64,000 nt of DNA, from assembly GCA_028023455.1 (NCBI GenBank), contig JAQFVV010000021.1, positions 4,926,853 to 4,990,852 on the forward strand, given 5' to 3'. Made by a program: the position numbers and the translations under genes. Source of the DNA: Epiperipatus broadwayi. Lineage: Eukaryota > Onychophora > Udeonychophora > Euonychophora > Peripatidae. Positions 35,831 to 47,720 of this stretch are shown one piece after another. The notes beneath the pieces are model-generated. The model saw only the letters and a program-made list of their open reading frames with translations, was not told the DNA's origin and ran no database searches. Numbering within the stretch: position 1 is the first letter of the stretch; each line of letters starts with the position of its first letter.

Positions 35831-37623
35831 TAAGTTATATAAAAGATGCTTACACTTGTATTGTGCATATATTAAATATATAAACATTGTAAGTTAAGAT
35901 AGTTAATATTTTAACCCAGTCAAGCAGAACTCCTTATCAGCTGTTCCATGCTTTAAACATTACCCTCCCCCCTTGATTCAGCTGTAGTCATATTTCTTTG
36001 TATATAGAAAAATTTCTTCATTTACTTAAGTGTGAGAAAGGACTTGATGAATAATGAGGTTTATTGACAATCCCATATAAATTGCTATTGATTACAATTT
36101 GTAAAACTTATTTCTATCTAGAAAGAGAATAGTGTTATTCATTCCACTAAGGTATTTAAGAGGATTCTCCTTTGCTCCACTTTCAAATGGTTTGATACTG
36201 AAAATTTGCCATGGGGCTAATATTATCAGAAGTCTTTAGGTGACTCTAATTTTGGTATATAATTTAAATATATAAGTTTTATATTAAATAAAAAATAGCT
36301 GTAAATAAATAATTAAACTACAATAATTAACATATAGGTAGGGTTTGAAATGTAGTTATTTAAAATTTTTAAATTTAGGTGATTTTTTTAATATGTAATT
36401 TTGAGGTTATAGTTAGTATAAGTTCAAACTCAATGAATAATAGACTATAAAGATATTTAAATAGTTTAGTCATTTTAATGTAAGTTAAAATAATATAATA
36501 TATTGTCTTAAAAGATAGTATTAATTTTATTTATTAAATTCAAAACATGCTGTAATGATATAATACATTAATTATAGTAGTAAATATTTTATATAGTATG
36601 TTTAAAGTAATTATTTTGCTTGAAATATAATTTAAATGATAGTCAATTTAATATTAGTCTAGAATATTCTGAAAGTGTCACATGACTTAAAGGTGGTTGT
36701 GTTAATGTGTGAGTTTTCAAGAGTTAGGAAAATAAAACTTTAATTTGTAGCTGGTTAACTAAATTTGATACATAATAAAATGTAGCAAAAATTAGAGATA
36801 AAGATAATATTTTAAAAGTAATAATTATTGTTAATATTTTGCTTTAAAAATTAATATTTTAGGGTCATTAACATATTAAAATTGTTTTATGAAGATATTT
36901 AATATTTAGATAAAAATATTTAATATTTAAAGTATTAAATAAATCTGATAATATTTAATAAATGATGACTCATAATTTTAAAACTTAATTTTAGAAAATG
37001 AAATTGATTTAATTATGTAAATTATCATGTTTTTACAAGCATAATTAACCAATGAAATCATTAGATTAGACCAATATAAAAACAGAGGTTCAATCCAGTC
37101 TAGACACACAGAACACAGTACAAGAATAGTAAAAGTAACAGTAGTTTGAAATTTATAATATTTTTTTTTATTGTGACAGTATTTTTTTTAAAATTGTTAT
37201 TTTTTTTAAAAAAGTGTTTGAAAAGTATAATTTTTATAACTAATTTAATTATGACTGAATAAAAAAAACCAAAAGTTTCCTGTCAGAGGATGCTGCTTGA
37301 AACTTAATTTAAAGTTACAATAATTTTATAGAAGAAGAGAAGGGAAAATGTAAGAAAGACAACATAAAAAAGGATGAATATATAGGTGCTAAAACATATA
37401 GTAATAATATAGTTAAGAGCATGAATAAAATTATTAGAAAAATTAATAAAAATATAATAATGTAATTAAGTATAAGATAGTAAATAAAAAAGGAGCGATG
37501 TAATGGATATATTAATGTGCTTTGTAATTTAATTCATTCAAAGTCCCAAACAGTAAAATAATAATAGTAATAAAGCCATGTTATATGTCACATGATCTAT
37601 ATAGCTTGCATTTACAAATATGT
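35831..37623. other. AT-rich sequence; possible TATA element near 37077
   Basis: CAATATAAAAACAG at about 37073 followed by TCCAGTCTAGACAC is promoter-like but isolated. No coding sequence seen. Confidence 0.4.
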
Positions 37624-37697
37624 AATATAAAGAGCATTCAAAGAAAGCATTCAAATCAACTTTATCTAGGATTGTCCCCATCCCCAGATCAGGTTCA

Positions 37698-37741
<44 letters not shown>

Positions 37742-38037
37742 GATTTCTGAATTAAGTTCAGATCCATATGATTATTTCAGTTGGAAAACTGAATTTAAAG
37801 ATTTGTAGAGGTCTAAAAATTTCAGATCTTCTTAAAAGTTAACTTTTAGATAAATGCTTATCTTGAGTTAGTTTTTTAAATCTGGTGTCCTAGATCCACA
37901 CTGAAGAGAGCTATAGCTCAAAACCGGTCTAGAGATAGGGACAACCCTAGATAAAGATGATTTGAATGCTTTCTCTTATAGCATTAATCATAAAAAATAA
38001 GCTTGTTTAGAGCTATGGGAATGCTCTTTGTATTCTA
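37624..38037. mobile_element. fold-back element with (TA)n and hammerhead-like block
   Basis: Outer ends AATATAAAGAGCATTC and GAATGCTCTTTGTATTCT mirror each other imperfectly; inner arms GCATTCAAATCAACTTTATC and GATAAAGATGATTTGAATGC do so nearly exactly. A (TA)n array of about 40 bp lies at 37700-37738. On the plus strand 37901-37935 reads CTGAAGA, hairpin GAGC-TATA-GCTC, then AAAACCGGTCTAGAG, where ACCGGT is self-complementary. Confidence 0.75.
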
Positions 38038-41000
38038 TATATATATATTGTAAGGGATGGAAAATCCACCTTTTCTTTTGAAGTGCCAGTATAGTTTTAA
38101 AAAATCTCTTTGATTTAGTTTTTACTTAAGGATTTGTAAATAGGTTATTGTTATTGTTGTTAATTGTTTTTATTGTTATTTGGTTCATTTTTATTTATTT
38201 ATTGTGATATGTGCTTTATTTTGTGATGGTGAGATTTTAATAGTTATGGATATATATAAATTCGCGAGTGTGTATGTAGATAAATAATTATCAACAGTAG
38301 TATTTAAATTGCTAGTTATAATTAGATTGTACTTTTTTTTTGGAAATTATAAAAGATGTAATGGTATTATTTGGGGTTGTTTATTTATTTATTTTGTAGA
38401 TTGTAAAAATAATTTTTTCAATGTAATATTTTTTTTATTAACATTTTAGTTTTGTTTTTTTTTTATTAAAAAATTTTTAAATCAATAATCAGCAGTGCTA
38501 AAAAATTTTAAATTAGTGCATGAGTTATAACAATAGGACAAAGATTACTATGGAAACAAGAATCAGAATTGCCATTAATAAAACACAGAAAGAAAGAAGT
38601 TATAACTTCATTTTGTATGTTCCCCAAATTCTTCTTTGGATTCCACTATAATAATTCGTGGACCAAGATATAACATCAAAAATGATCGGCTAAGTACACT
38701 TTATTATCTGGAGCAATTTCAGCCTTTTTGCCTGTCTTATTTCATTATTGGAGTCCAGTAAAATATGTAGCCTGAAACTAAACTTGCATTCGTAAATAGA
38801 CTTCAGAAAATAGCTATATATATATATATTTAACTTTAAGTTTCTTTTAATGATCCTAAGTAATAGTCAAATCGAATTATTTCTATAGTTAAATATAAAG
38901 AAAATGCCCGGAATTAATCACTCCAACAACAGAAAAATCTATAAATTCATTGATAATATGTATACATATTTTAAAGTTATTTCAATCTACTCTGGGATGG
39001 ACAAAACAAAAGAAAAATGCCTGAAATAATTGATGAACTGTGAAGTGAAGGGACAGTAAAAAAAATTAAATGGGATAATTAAAATTTGTCATTTTTTTGT
39101 TTTGTTTTATACTTCTATTTTTTTTATAACATTTAAAAGTATATCGTTATAAAAATATATACATTTGTGATATTTAAAACTAACTGTCATGACAAAACTA
39201 ATTAACTGGTATAATGACTCCTATGCAGAGTCTAAAAGTTGTCACATTAATATAATCCAGTCCTTTCCATTTAATTGTTATTTATTGTTAAAACCCTGAA
39301 TTTGGCGGTCAACTAATTGACCCAAATAATTTCTAAGTAGCTTATTTTTATGTAATTTTTTTTAACATTAGGTTTCTTAGTTATTGTTTTCATTGTAGAG
39401 CCACTGCACATTGTAAGCATGTAACATATAATAAGATAGATGTTAAATGATATCCATGTGTATCTTCTTAAGATGTGAATAAAGTTGTTATTTGAAACTA
39501 AAACTAACTTATAAGTTTCTTTTTGAATGTTTAAAGAACTTAATAATAATGAAAGTCAATTTTTACTATATATGTTTGTTTATTTATTTATTTTTTGTCA
39601 GAAATTTTATGTATTAAATTGCGCGAATAGATTGGGAAAGGCAAAGTTAAAATAACAATTGTAATAATATATATATTTTATTTTAATGTCATTAAATGGT
39701 TCTATTTGATTCGCATTTTACATACATATATATTGAATAATAAATGTCATGTATCAATTTAGATTGGAAAACAATAAATTATACTTAATTGCATAGGAGT
39801 TGTATATAAATATATAAATTTTTATAGAATCTTATTTACAAATTATATCATTATTTAATAATTATCTTAACTCTTCAATAATTTTAATTGTATTATTATT
39901 ATTAGATGTGTTTTGAAAGGCTTGGGTTAATTTATAGTATTAAATATTGAAGCTATATATATATATCCCCACATTTGTATTTAGAAGTTGTCTTGTTATA
40001 TATATATTGAAACAGTAAGATTCGCATTTGAATCTTAAGTTTCACCTTTTTCTATCGTCTCTCACCCAGCAGCCTATCCTACCCAAATTTAAACTTTTTG
40101 GTATCGAGTTGTGTGTGTAGCAATCTTAAAAATGTATAAATATATGTAAAATTCACCATAAACCCACACACATTTCGATAGCAAATTTAAAGCAATAAAT
40201 AAAAATAAATGATATAGTTTAGATTTCTTTTTTTTTTAGTTATATAATTTTATATAACTTTAGTAACTATTTATTTTAAATTGTAAAGTTCGTTATTTTA
40301 TTGCTGTGTTTAAATTTCATATTTAATAATAATTTTAGAAATTTGATTGTAATAAATAAAATTAAAAATAATTGTATATTCCCGTTTGTACTTGAAATTT
40401 TGCAAGTAACGGTCGGCGAGAGATAATAGATTAATTAAAAGAAACATTCCTAAAAGCTTTAATTGCAAAAATGTAAAAAAAGTAAAAATAAACCTAAACA
40501 ATAGGAATGCAGCTTTCTGAATAAATTAAACTTATAAAATGCATTGATTCTCCTCGGGGCAAATGAGTGGAGCTAAAAATAAAATAGAACAAAAGTGAAA
40601 AAGATAAGATCAAGAAAAGATGACATTTTGAATTTTCTAAGAACTTTTAGTTAGACTTTAACTATGCTCTCGATCAGTGAAGAGGTTCCAGAAATCTTAC
40701 ATTAATTTCCCACGACAATATGTTCGAGTAGAAAGCACCCAGACTCTTCTCCCCCCGGAGATGGTCGATTGTATGCCGAACCTCCACATGTGCCCTCCAC
40801 AAAATCAACCAAGGGGATCTGCTGCCCAACAAATCAGAAAGATGCTGCTGCTGTTGTAATGAATTGATAACCTGAATGCTGGAAAGAACTGCTACAATTT
40901 GAACTCATGAACAATATCCTATTGACCATGAAATTGGAGTCGGTCAGCTTCGTATAAAACAGGTACCTGTACCAAAGGCCTAGAGTACTTTAATATATTA

Positions 41001-41485
41001 ATCATGCTATAGCTCATTCTCTATATAACTTGTACAACTATAATTTGTAAAACTATGAATTTAATTATTAATATCTTATGTAAATTTCTTTAATAATCTA
41101 GCTTACCTAATTCTGTCTTTTCTTGGGTACGTATTTCAAATTTTACATTTTTTTTATTATCTAATGATAGCATGCATATAAGATTTCCGACCGGACCTCG
41201 CCAAATTTAAATATAGATCTTAATCAAAATGGTTGCCATCTTGTCCAGCAACCTATAAATATATTTTTTTATATACTCGTGTTGGCTGGTCAGCTCGGAA
41301 ACTTCCATAATTTTCTAAATATAAATCCATGATTGCTTGAAACATTGAATGCGTGTCCTGCAAATCCTAATTAATATTTATTTCTATAAATTACTTTATA
41401 TCATATAAATTGACATGTAAATGCAGAGGTCTACTACTTAGCAAATGGCTGACGTATTAGTTATTAATACCCCCCCCCCAACTTA
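38038..41485. other. AT-rich sequence with one GC-richer tract
   Basis: Mostly A/T runs with short (TA)n blocks (38812-38829, 39953-39964, 40000-40009). 40660-40970 is clearly GC-richer and holds an open frame (40677-40859, plus) with a VDCMPNLHMCPPQNQPRGSA segment. I do not recognise it; it could be an exon or part of an unknown repeat. No splice or promoter evidence decides this. Confidence 0.4.
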
Positions 41486-41761
41486 CCTATTGCTTTTATT
41501 ATTACGATAGAATGACAGCCTGTTAAGCTAATTGCGCAGACGCTGTGAGAATGTTATTAATAAATGAATACCTTCGAACAACCACATAAAAAGGAATCCC
41601 TTTTTACTCTTATATAAATACTATATCGTGTGGTTGTTCGAAGGTATTCATTTATTAATAACATTCTCACAGCGTCTGCGCAATTAGCTTAACAGGCTGT
41701 CATTCTATCGTAATTATAATCGCACGCAAGACGTTACAAAATAAATGCCTATTGCTTTTAT
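41486..41761. mobile_element. perfect 86-bp-armed palindromic element with 14-bp direct repeats
   Basis: Arms 41501-41586 and 41629-41714 appear to be exact reverse complements, separated by a 42-bp loop. CCTATTGCTTTTAT occurs at 41486-41499 and again at 41748-41761, which could be a target-site duplication. No coding sequence. The lack of differences between the arms implies a recent event or ongoing gene conversion. Confidence 0.85.
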
Positions 41762-42750
41762 ATTTTATTAAATTTAAGTAATAATTGCATTTCTTTGAGA
41801 GTCAAAATGTTCTTTATTAAATGTTGCTGATGTAAGGTCGAGTTATAAAATATATTAAATCTTAACAGAATATTCTGTGAATTATACATGTGTTACATTT
41901 TAGAGACATGATGACCCATTATGAGCCTTGGATATTCCGTATTCTACAGGATTTACTTAATCCCAGTCATCCTACACAAGTGGACAAAATAAATGTTCCT
42001 GTAGGGCTTGACGCCATCATGCAGTCAGGAAATAATCATGGCACAAACCATTATCCCCTGATTATGCTTATGTGACACCTTACATTTTTGGGCCTATGGA
42101 AAACACCAGCCCATTGTTCTAAACTCATCCATGGCTTCACAATTTTAACATACTGCCACCTTCATATCGCCTTTCTAGATGTACCACATGTTTCTTACTA
42201 TAAATCTTATTATCCAATATATAACTCTGTCCCTGCATTAGTGACATAATTCACTCTCAAATAAATGTCTGCCCATAGTAATTATAAATATCTTATTTAA
42301 ATAAATAAATATATGTCCACAGCTACTATTATAAATCCTAATTTAGACTCTTGCATTGCAAAGATATAAATCCCCAAGCTCGAGAATTCAGGTAGCTAGA
42401 TTACGTCAGCCAAATAAATATTTCTTTAAAATATAACAGTATCGGAAAATCCCGCTACTGAGATTTTAAATATAACCAAATATTATTAATTAAATGATTT
42501 TAGTACAAAATATTCTAAATAAATAATTTCAAACTATATGTCTGTCATTACATATTGATTTATTTGACACCCATTCAATATAATATCTCCTCGATCAGTT
42601 AAAATATAAATGTCCAATATTAATATTATATATATAGCTAACTCAAAAATAAAGTCTTAAATCTCTTGCATCTCCATGACCCCCATGCCTAAAGAAATAT
42701 TTACTAATGTAGCATCAGATGCATTGTTTCGTAGAGTGTATTGTGGAACC
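41762..42750. other. no recognised feature
   Basis: A 61-codon plus-strand frame (41890-42075) lies in locally less AT-rich sequence but has no recognisable motif. Confidence 0.45.
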
Positions 42751-42826
42751 GATAAACTATGTTCGAACTCAGTACTTTGCTACCATAGGATAAACTATGT
42801 TCGAACTCAGTACTTTGCTACCTATG
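42751..42826 (+). repeat. 38-bp tandem duplication
   Basis: GATAAACTATGTTCGAACTC begins at 42751 and again at 42789, each followed by AGTACTTTGCTACC. Confidence 0.95.
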
Positions 42827-42905
42827 GTGCTGCTGTTCTGTGTGGTGGTCTAATTCTGCACTATGTTAATGAAGCATATGAATCTGACCATTACAATATA
42901 TATAT

Positions 42906-43261
42906 ATAAATACATATTTTGCGGGTTCATCCGTGTTAAAAACTTTTAATATTAAGATACTGACATTTCGACTTGGTCACACAAGCCATCCACAGAGTTA
43001 TAAAAGGTAGAAAGACAGTTGTAGAGGCGCTACAATCACTGATTTGAATAAAATGTTAAAATTCCACCAATAGCAAAAAATGTTAAATTTAGGAATGTTT
43101 TTTTAAAAAAAAATTTCCAAATAGGAGGAAGTTTGCATGTATCATCTCGCTTATTGATACAATCTGGCCTTTTAAGTGGCTTGTGAGACCAAGTCGAAAC
43201 ATCAGTATATTAATATTAAAAGTTTTTAACATGGATGAACCCGCAAAATATGTATTTTATA
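42906..43261. mobile_element. fold-back element with GTCGAAA block
   Basis: Ends TACATATTTTGCGGGTTCAT and ATGAACCCGCAAAATATGTA mirror each other; arms are about 80 bp with a spacer of about 195 bp. The inner end of the right arm reads CTTGTGAGACCAAGTCGAAACATCAG (43181 on), a hairpin GAC-CAA-GTC before GAAA, similar in layout to the hammerhead-like blocks elsewhere. Confidence 0.8.
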
Positions 43262-44767
43262 TATTTAACCTGTGCAAATCTTCATTTTAACATATATATA
43301 TATATATGTTTTGCTTATACATAAGGGCTCAGATGATATGATATTTATATATATTGTGCTAGGTTTAGTAAACCCTAAGTTAATAAAGTTATAGAATAAA
43401 TGTTGAACTTTTCAGGCTAGGATATAAGCCTTATATTAATAAGAAGCCCAAGTAGTTGATGTTCCTAATAAAATACATGGTTTAAAATGAAGTAAAGTGA
43501 ATAAATCTTTATAGCATAGTGGGAAAGAGCTCTTGATATTGTCTTCTGTATCATCCTGTTTGTTGATCCAACTTTAAAGGAATACATCTATAATCTAAAT
43601 TATTAATTTAACAAGATATCATCAATTTATTTATTGATTGATTGATTTTACAACAGTTTTATACAATTCCTATGTAAAATATAAACTGCAAGTTATGTTT
43701 ATTATCGGTAAAACTTTTATTTGATTCATATTTTTAAAAAAATGAACATTTGAAAAGCAAAAGTTTTTTATGTTTTCCACACCCATATTTGTGCTATTAT
43801 AAAAATATCAAATCACAATCTTGGAATAAAGCTTATATCATTTGTTTTGTATAAAAAGAATGACTTTGAGTTTTCATTTGAAATTTATTAATATCTGTCT
43901 TTTCTTATTTTAGTACATCAGTTATTAATTGGCTGACAAATTCATCCATTCGACTAAATGATAATCTTGTGTATTAGTAGATTATTTTTATAAGCCATCA
44001 GTAATTGAAATATTAAATCACATATAATCTTATTTATGAACATATATATTGGATTCAATAAAATTCCCTTTGTTCCAATTTATATTTAGTAACTAATCAA
44101 ATTGTTAGTTAAGTTAACCCTGAAAATGAATTAGTTAACATACCTTAGTCAATGCTCTGTAGTATCTAGGTCTATTTTGTGTAGCTAGCTGAAGTAACAA
44201 TATAAGTAATGATTAGAGTACATTCACTCGTGTGATATATTTTCTATAGTGTAGATAATTTATTATCCATAACTTTATAAATTAGTAATTTGTTCAAATA
44301 AACTTAAACATCATAACGTGATTTATTGTAATTCATATCCAATGGTTGGAATTAGTTATATTTTATTATATTTATTTTTGAATAAAAAATAATCAAAACT
44401 TGAGATACATGATGGTGGAAATAGATTGTCCATTTCAATTAATCCACAATTATTGGAGTGATTTCATTACATTTGGTATCCCAATTAGAGTTCCTATCCC
44501 ATTTGTGGTTGTTGACGATTAGGACCATTTCATTTCTTCAAGCGTAAATAAAATATTCTATTACATTTTCTATTATGATTTCATCTTTTTTTATTTAGAT
44601 ACTACATATTATTACATTTATATGTTCAATGTTTGAGGCAATTTTTTTTCTCTTTATACATATATGGCATGCTATTATACATAATATTACATTTATTATA
44701 TTTTTATTATCTATATTAATTTTAATGGTTGGAACAATGTCATGTCTTCATATGTTGCCACCATACA

Positions 44768-44770
<3 letters not shown>
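43262..44770. other. AT-rich sequence, no recognised feature
   Basis: No supported gene or repeat. Confidence 0.5.

Positions 44771-44853
<83 letters not shown>
44771..44853. repeat. (TA)n array, about 82 bp
   Basis: Uninterrupted TA units. The open frame running into it is an artefact. Confidence 0.97.
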
Positions 44854-44857
<4 letters not shown>

Positions 44858-44999
44858 TTTTTAATAGCACAGAGTTAAACTGTAATTCTGATATGAAGAT
44901 AATCATCTTTCATAGAAGGATCATACTTCAATATTCTATTAGCGATGTTAAATACTAGTAAAAGCTTGATCCAAGTAATGAGATGAATACTTATGAAAA

Positions 45000-45320
45000 G
45001 ATCACCCTCCCTCAGGCTAATAATTAAAAACACTCTAAATATTGAACAAAACAGCAAGAATAGAATGAATCCACCTATTCTTGGATCTCTGTAATATATA
45101 AACATACCTTTATAAATATTGTTGATAATTCAGAGTGAAATTAATATATCAGCCAGATGAAATATGACATTTAATAGTTATTAATCTAATAATCAATTAT
45201 ACAAAGTTGGAGACAGAATCTCTCTTTTAATGTCTCTAAGAATAGGTAGATTTATTCTATTCTTGTGTTCAATATTTAAAATGCCTTTAATTCATAGCCT
45301 GAGGGAGGGTGATTTACTTC
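45000..45320. mobile_element. fold-back element with 85-bp arms
   Basis: AGATCACCCTCCCTCAGGCT (45000 on) is mirrored by AGCCTGAGGGAGGGTGATTT (about 45297-45316), and AATAGAATGAATCCACCTATTCTT by a near-complement at about 45238-45262. The spacer is about 150 bp. No coding content. Confidence 0.75.
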
Positions 45321-45538
45321 CCTTATTTACATATTCAATTAGCTATATTAAATTTAATATTTACATATAAAATCTTACTTAATTATTATAATCAAAGTGT
45401 TAAAAGAGAAATTACAATTGATGATTAGTTTAATAATTAATAAGTAGCACATTCCATCTGGACAATATATTCATTTCACTGTAAATTACCAACAATGTTG
45501 ACAAAGCTGTGTACTTGTACATATGTTATATGAATTTT

Positions 45539-45542
<4 letters not shown>

Positions 45543-45591
<49 letters not shown>
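45543..45591. repeat. (TA)n array, about 48 bp
   Basis: Uninterrupted TA units. Confidence 0.95.
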
Positions 45592-45592
<1 letters not shown>

Positions 45593-45829
45593 ATTCATGT
45601 AACAACAAATCCAAATTTGTTATAAGATAATTTACAACATGATTCCTAAAAAATCATTTTTAAAATAAATTCGTAAGCAACAACCACCTTCTTGTTCCGT
45701 GAATTTACATATATTCTTAGCATTACATATTTAATAAACCCTAAAATTATTTATATGCTTGGTAAAAAGCATTGGAATATATATATAGTGTATTCATAAA
45801 ATTAGTCCCACTTAATTTATATATAATTA

Positions 45830-46042
45830 AGAAAATATAGTAGATTTGAACACAGACTTTCAAGCACCCTTCAAATATCCACACTATCTCATAACACTGA
45901 TACACATGACCACGCACATGTAAAAAAGATAAATAATCACCAATATACATATTTCATGCTGAGCCAGCACTCATCAGTTGGTCCAGATTATCATCTCCCC
46001 GCATATATATAATCAGTACTCAGTTTAAACTGAGCACTGATT
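45830..46042 (-). mobile_element. hammerhead-bearing element (family H), inverted copy
   Basis: Minus-strand copy of the family, head-to-head with the plus-strand copy that starts at 46043; the shared leader GTACTGATTATATAT-type sequence lies on both sides of the junction at about 46010-46065. After the hammerhead come the tRNA-like A-box region and a B-box-like GTTCAAATCTACT. Confidence 0.8.
45928..45995 (-). ncRNA. hammerhead ribozyme motif (type I), best preserved
   Basis: On the minus strand: stem I GATAATC-TGG-ACCAA, core CTGATGA (45971-45977), stem II GTGCTG-GCT-CAGCAT (six pairs with one G-U), intact GAAA (45952-45955), very short stem III ATATGTAT, cleavage-site residue A, and stem I return TTGGT-GATTATTTATC, which pairs with ACCAA and AATC. 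All core residues of the textbook hammerhead are present. Confidence 0.85.
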
Positions 46043-46292
46043 ATATATAAACTGAGTACTGATTATATATGTGTGTGTAGAAGATGATAATCTGGACCAA
46101 TTGATAAGTGCTGGGTCAGCATGAAGTACATATAATGATGATTATTTAACTTTTCTACATGTGTGTGGTCATGTGTATCAATGGTATGAGATAGTGTGGA
46201 TAGTTGACGGATGCTTAAAAGTCTGTGCTCAAATCTCCTGTATTTACAATTAAGCTCCAGGTATATGAAGAATGCCTGTATTTCAAATATTA
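46043..46292 (+). mobile_element. hammerhead-bearing element (family H), direct copy 1
   Basis: About 250 bp repeated in the same orientation at 46450-46694. Order: leader, degenerate hammerhead (46083-46149), GTGGTCATGTGTATCAATGG (A-box-like), CTGTGCTCAAATCTCC (B-box-like), then GCTCCAGGTATATGAAGAAT and ATTTCAAATATTA. Confidence 0.8.
46083..46149 (+). ncRNA. hammerhead motif, degenerate
   Basis: Stem I and stem II are kept, but the core reads TTGATAA instead of CTGATGA and GAAG instead of GAAA, so it should not cleave. Confidence 0.65.
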
Positions 46293-46449
46293 CACATTGA
46301 GCCTGCATCCTGCCCATGGGCATAACAATAATAGTGGCATCAGCATGGTATTTGGGCTTTCCATCTTCATATTTTCAATGGTATGGATGGCTGAAGAGTT
46401 GGAGTATAAGCCTGTTCATTAAAGTATGAATATTTGCTATCTTAATATG

Positions 46450-46694
46450 AACTGAGCATTGATTATATGTATGTATGGGAGATGATAGTCTGGACCAACT
46501 GATGAGTGCTAGTTCAGCACGAAATACATATATTGATGATGATGATTTATCTTTTCTACATTTGTGTGGTTATATGTATCAATGATATGAGATGGTGTGG
46601 ATATTTGAAGGGTGCTTGAAAGTCTGCGTTCAAATTCCCTATATTTGGAATTAAGCTCCAGGTATATGAAGAATGCCTGTATTTCAAATATTAT
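46450..46694 (+). mobile_element. hammerhead-bearing element (family H), direct copy 2
   Basis: Second direct copy, separated from copy 1 by about 157 bp of unrelated sequence (46293-46449). The leader CATTAAAGTATGAATATTTGCTATC just before it (46409-46441) also precedes the 17.6-kb copy, so it belongs to the element. Two direct, hammerhead-carrying repeats around a short interior is the layout of retrozymes. Confidence 0.8.
46481..46551 (+). ncRNA. hammerhead ribozyme motif (type I)
   Basis: Stem I half around GGACCAA, core CTGATGA (46499-46505), stem II GTGCTA-GTT-CAGCAC (one A-C mispair near the loop, G-C closing pair), intact GAAA (46521-46524), short stem III ATACATAT, and stem I return TTGATGATGATGATTTATC, which pairs less well than in the 45.9-kb copy. 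Confidence 0.75.
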
Positions 46695-47064
46695 AATTAA
46701 GAGAAGTAAATCATTTTCTTCAGAAACTACGAATAAATGGCACTCTATGTTTAGCAAAAATGCTAAACAAAATGATATTTACTCATAAACTGAGAAACAA
46801 TAGTTTGTTCGCTATAATTATATATATGCAAAATTATAGATAATAAAATTATTGCTTATTAAGTTTTTAGATTCGCGTGTCATAATGTTTAATTAAAAAT
46901 TTTAAATGGAATATTATAAAAAGAGGAATGTTTATAATGAAGAGTAAAAGGTTTATCACCGAAATCCAAAAACGCTCTGAAATTACAAGCTTCATATTAA
47001 CAGCATTCTACTTGGACTGAAAAATTGCTACTTTATTGAAAAAAATTGTCAACTATTTTCTTAT
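46695..47064. other. AT-rich sequence, no recognised feature
   Basis: Nothing that I can support. Confidence 0.5.
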
Positions 47065-47166
47065 ATGTCGAGCGTTGGTGGCCTAGCGGTTAGTATAGCT
47101 GCCTTCCAAACAGCTGGCCCGGTTCGCTTCCCGGTCAACGTCTTTGACATAAAAAAAAAAAAAACA
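47065..47166 (+). mobile_element. short tRNA-Gly(TCC)-derived SINE with target duplication
   Basis: GCGTTGGTGGCCTAGCGG, then an anticodon arm CTGCC-TTCCAAA-CAG with anticodon TCC, then CCGGTTCGCTTCCCGG and a TGACAT tail with poly(A). It is close to a standard tRNA-Gly(TCC) but the T-stem has lost a base. Flanked by ATTTTCTTAT on both sides (47055-47064 and 47167-47176). It is the clearest evidence for the tRNA parent of this family. Confidence 0.92.
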
Positions 47167-47638
47167 ATTTTCTTATTAGTGTTTTGCAATCATAACATCA
47201 CACAATGAATTAAAATCTAAAAATTAAAATTGCCTTTCTATTCATTTTTTTTTTTTAAATTTAGTATTTTAAAATATGATTAAGTAAAATCAAGGATATT
47301 GAAATTATGGATCTATTAAATAATTTCTATTTATACTAATTAGCCCTAGTGACGGGTAAGCTGTTATATATATATATATTTAAACTTACATTTAATAATA
47401 CAAAAATTGTATAAAAAATATTATTTTACATATGTTCACCAAAGATTATTCATATACTAAAAAAAAAAAAAAAAAGAAACAGAGGGAAAACAACTTTAGA
47501 AATGAGTTTTGGGATAACTATACAAATGATGCTGTGAACCATCAATATGTCCACATGCTGGTTCATTTTTCTGTTTAACTGATATTTTACAACATTATAT
47601 TTTAATTTTTTCAATCAAAAAAAGTATTAAAAAAACAT

Positions 47639-47720
47639 CGCAGTCGACAGGATTCGAACCTGTGCGGGAAGAACCCAACTGATTTCTAGTCAGTCGCCTT
47701 AACCACTCGGCCACGACTGC
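47639..47720 (-). tRNA. tRNA-Ser(AGA)
   Basis: On the minus strand an 82-nt complete cloverleaf: acceptor GCAGTCG/CGACTGC with discriminator G, A-box TGGCCGAGTGGTTAAGG, anticodon arm GACTGA-CTAGAAA-TCAGTT giving anticodon AGA, a long variable arm as required for Ser, and B-box GGTTCGAATCC. No intron, no CCA encoded, and a run of T residues follows within about 10 bases, a normal Pol III terminator. All stems pair, in contrast to the SINEs nearby. It decodes UCU/UCC/UCA-type Ser codons after inosine modification. I take it to be a working gene. Confidence 0.95.

Noticed and set aside
42676-42909. 77-codon plus-strand frame
   Set aside because: Contains a 38-bp tandem duplication that happens not to break the frame; no motif recognised.
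44629-44856. Hydrophobic plus-strand frame resembling a membrane protein
   Set aside because: AT-rich chance frame running into a (TA)n array; no start context or homologous motif.
47065-47166. Functional tRNA-Gly(TCC) gene
   Set aside because: The T-stem has lost a base, and a poly(A) tail and target duplication show that it is a SINE copy.
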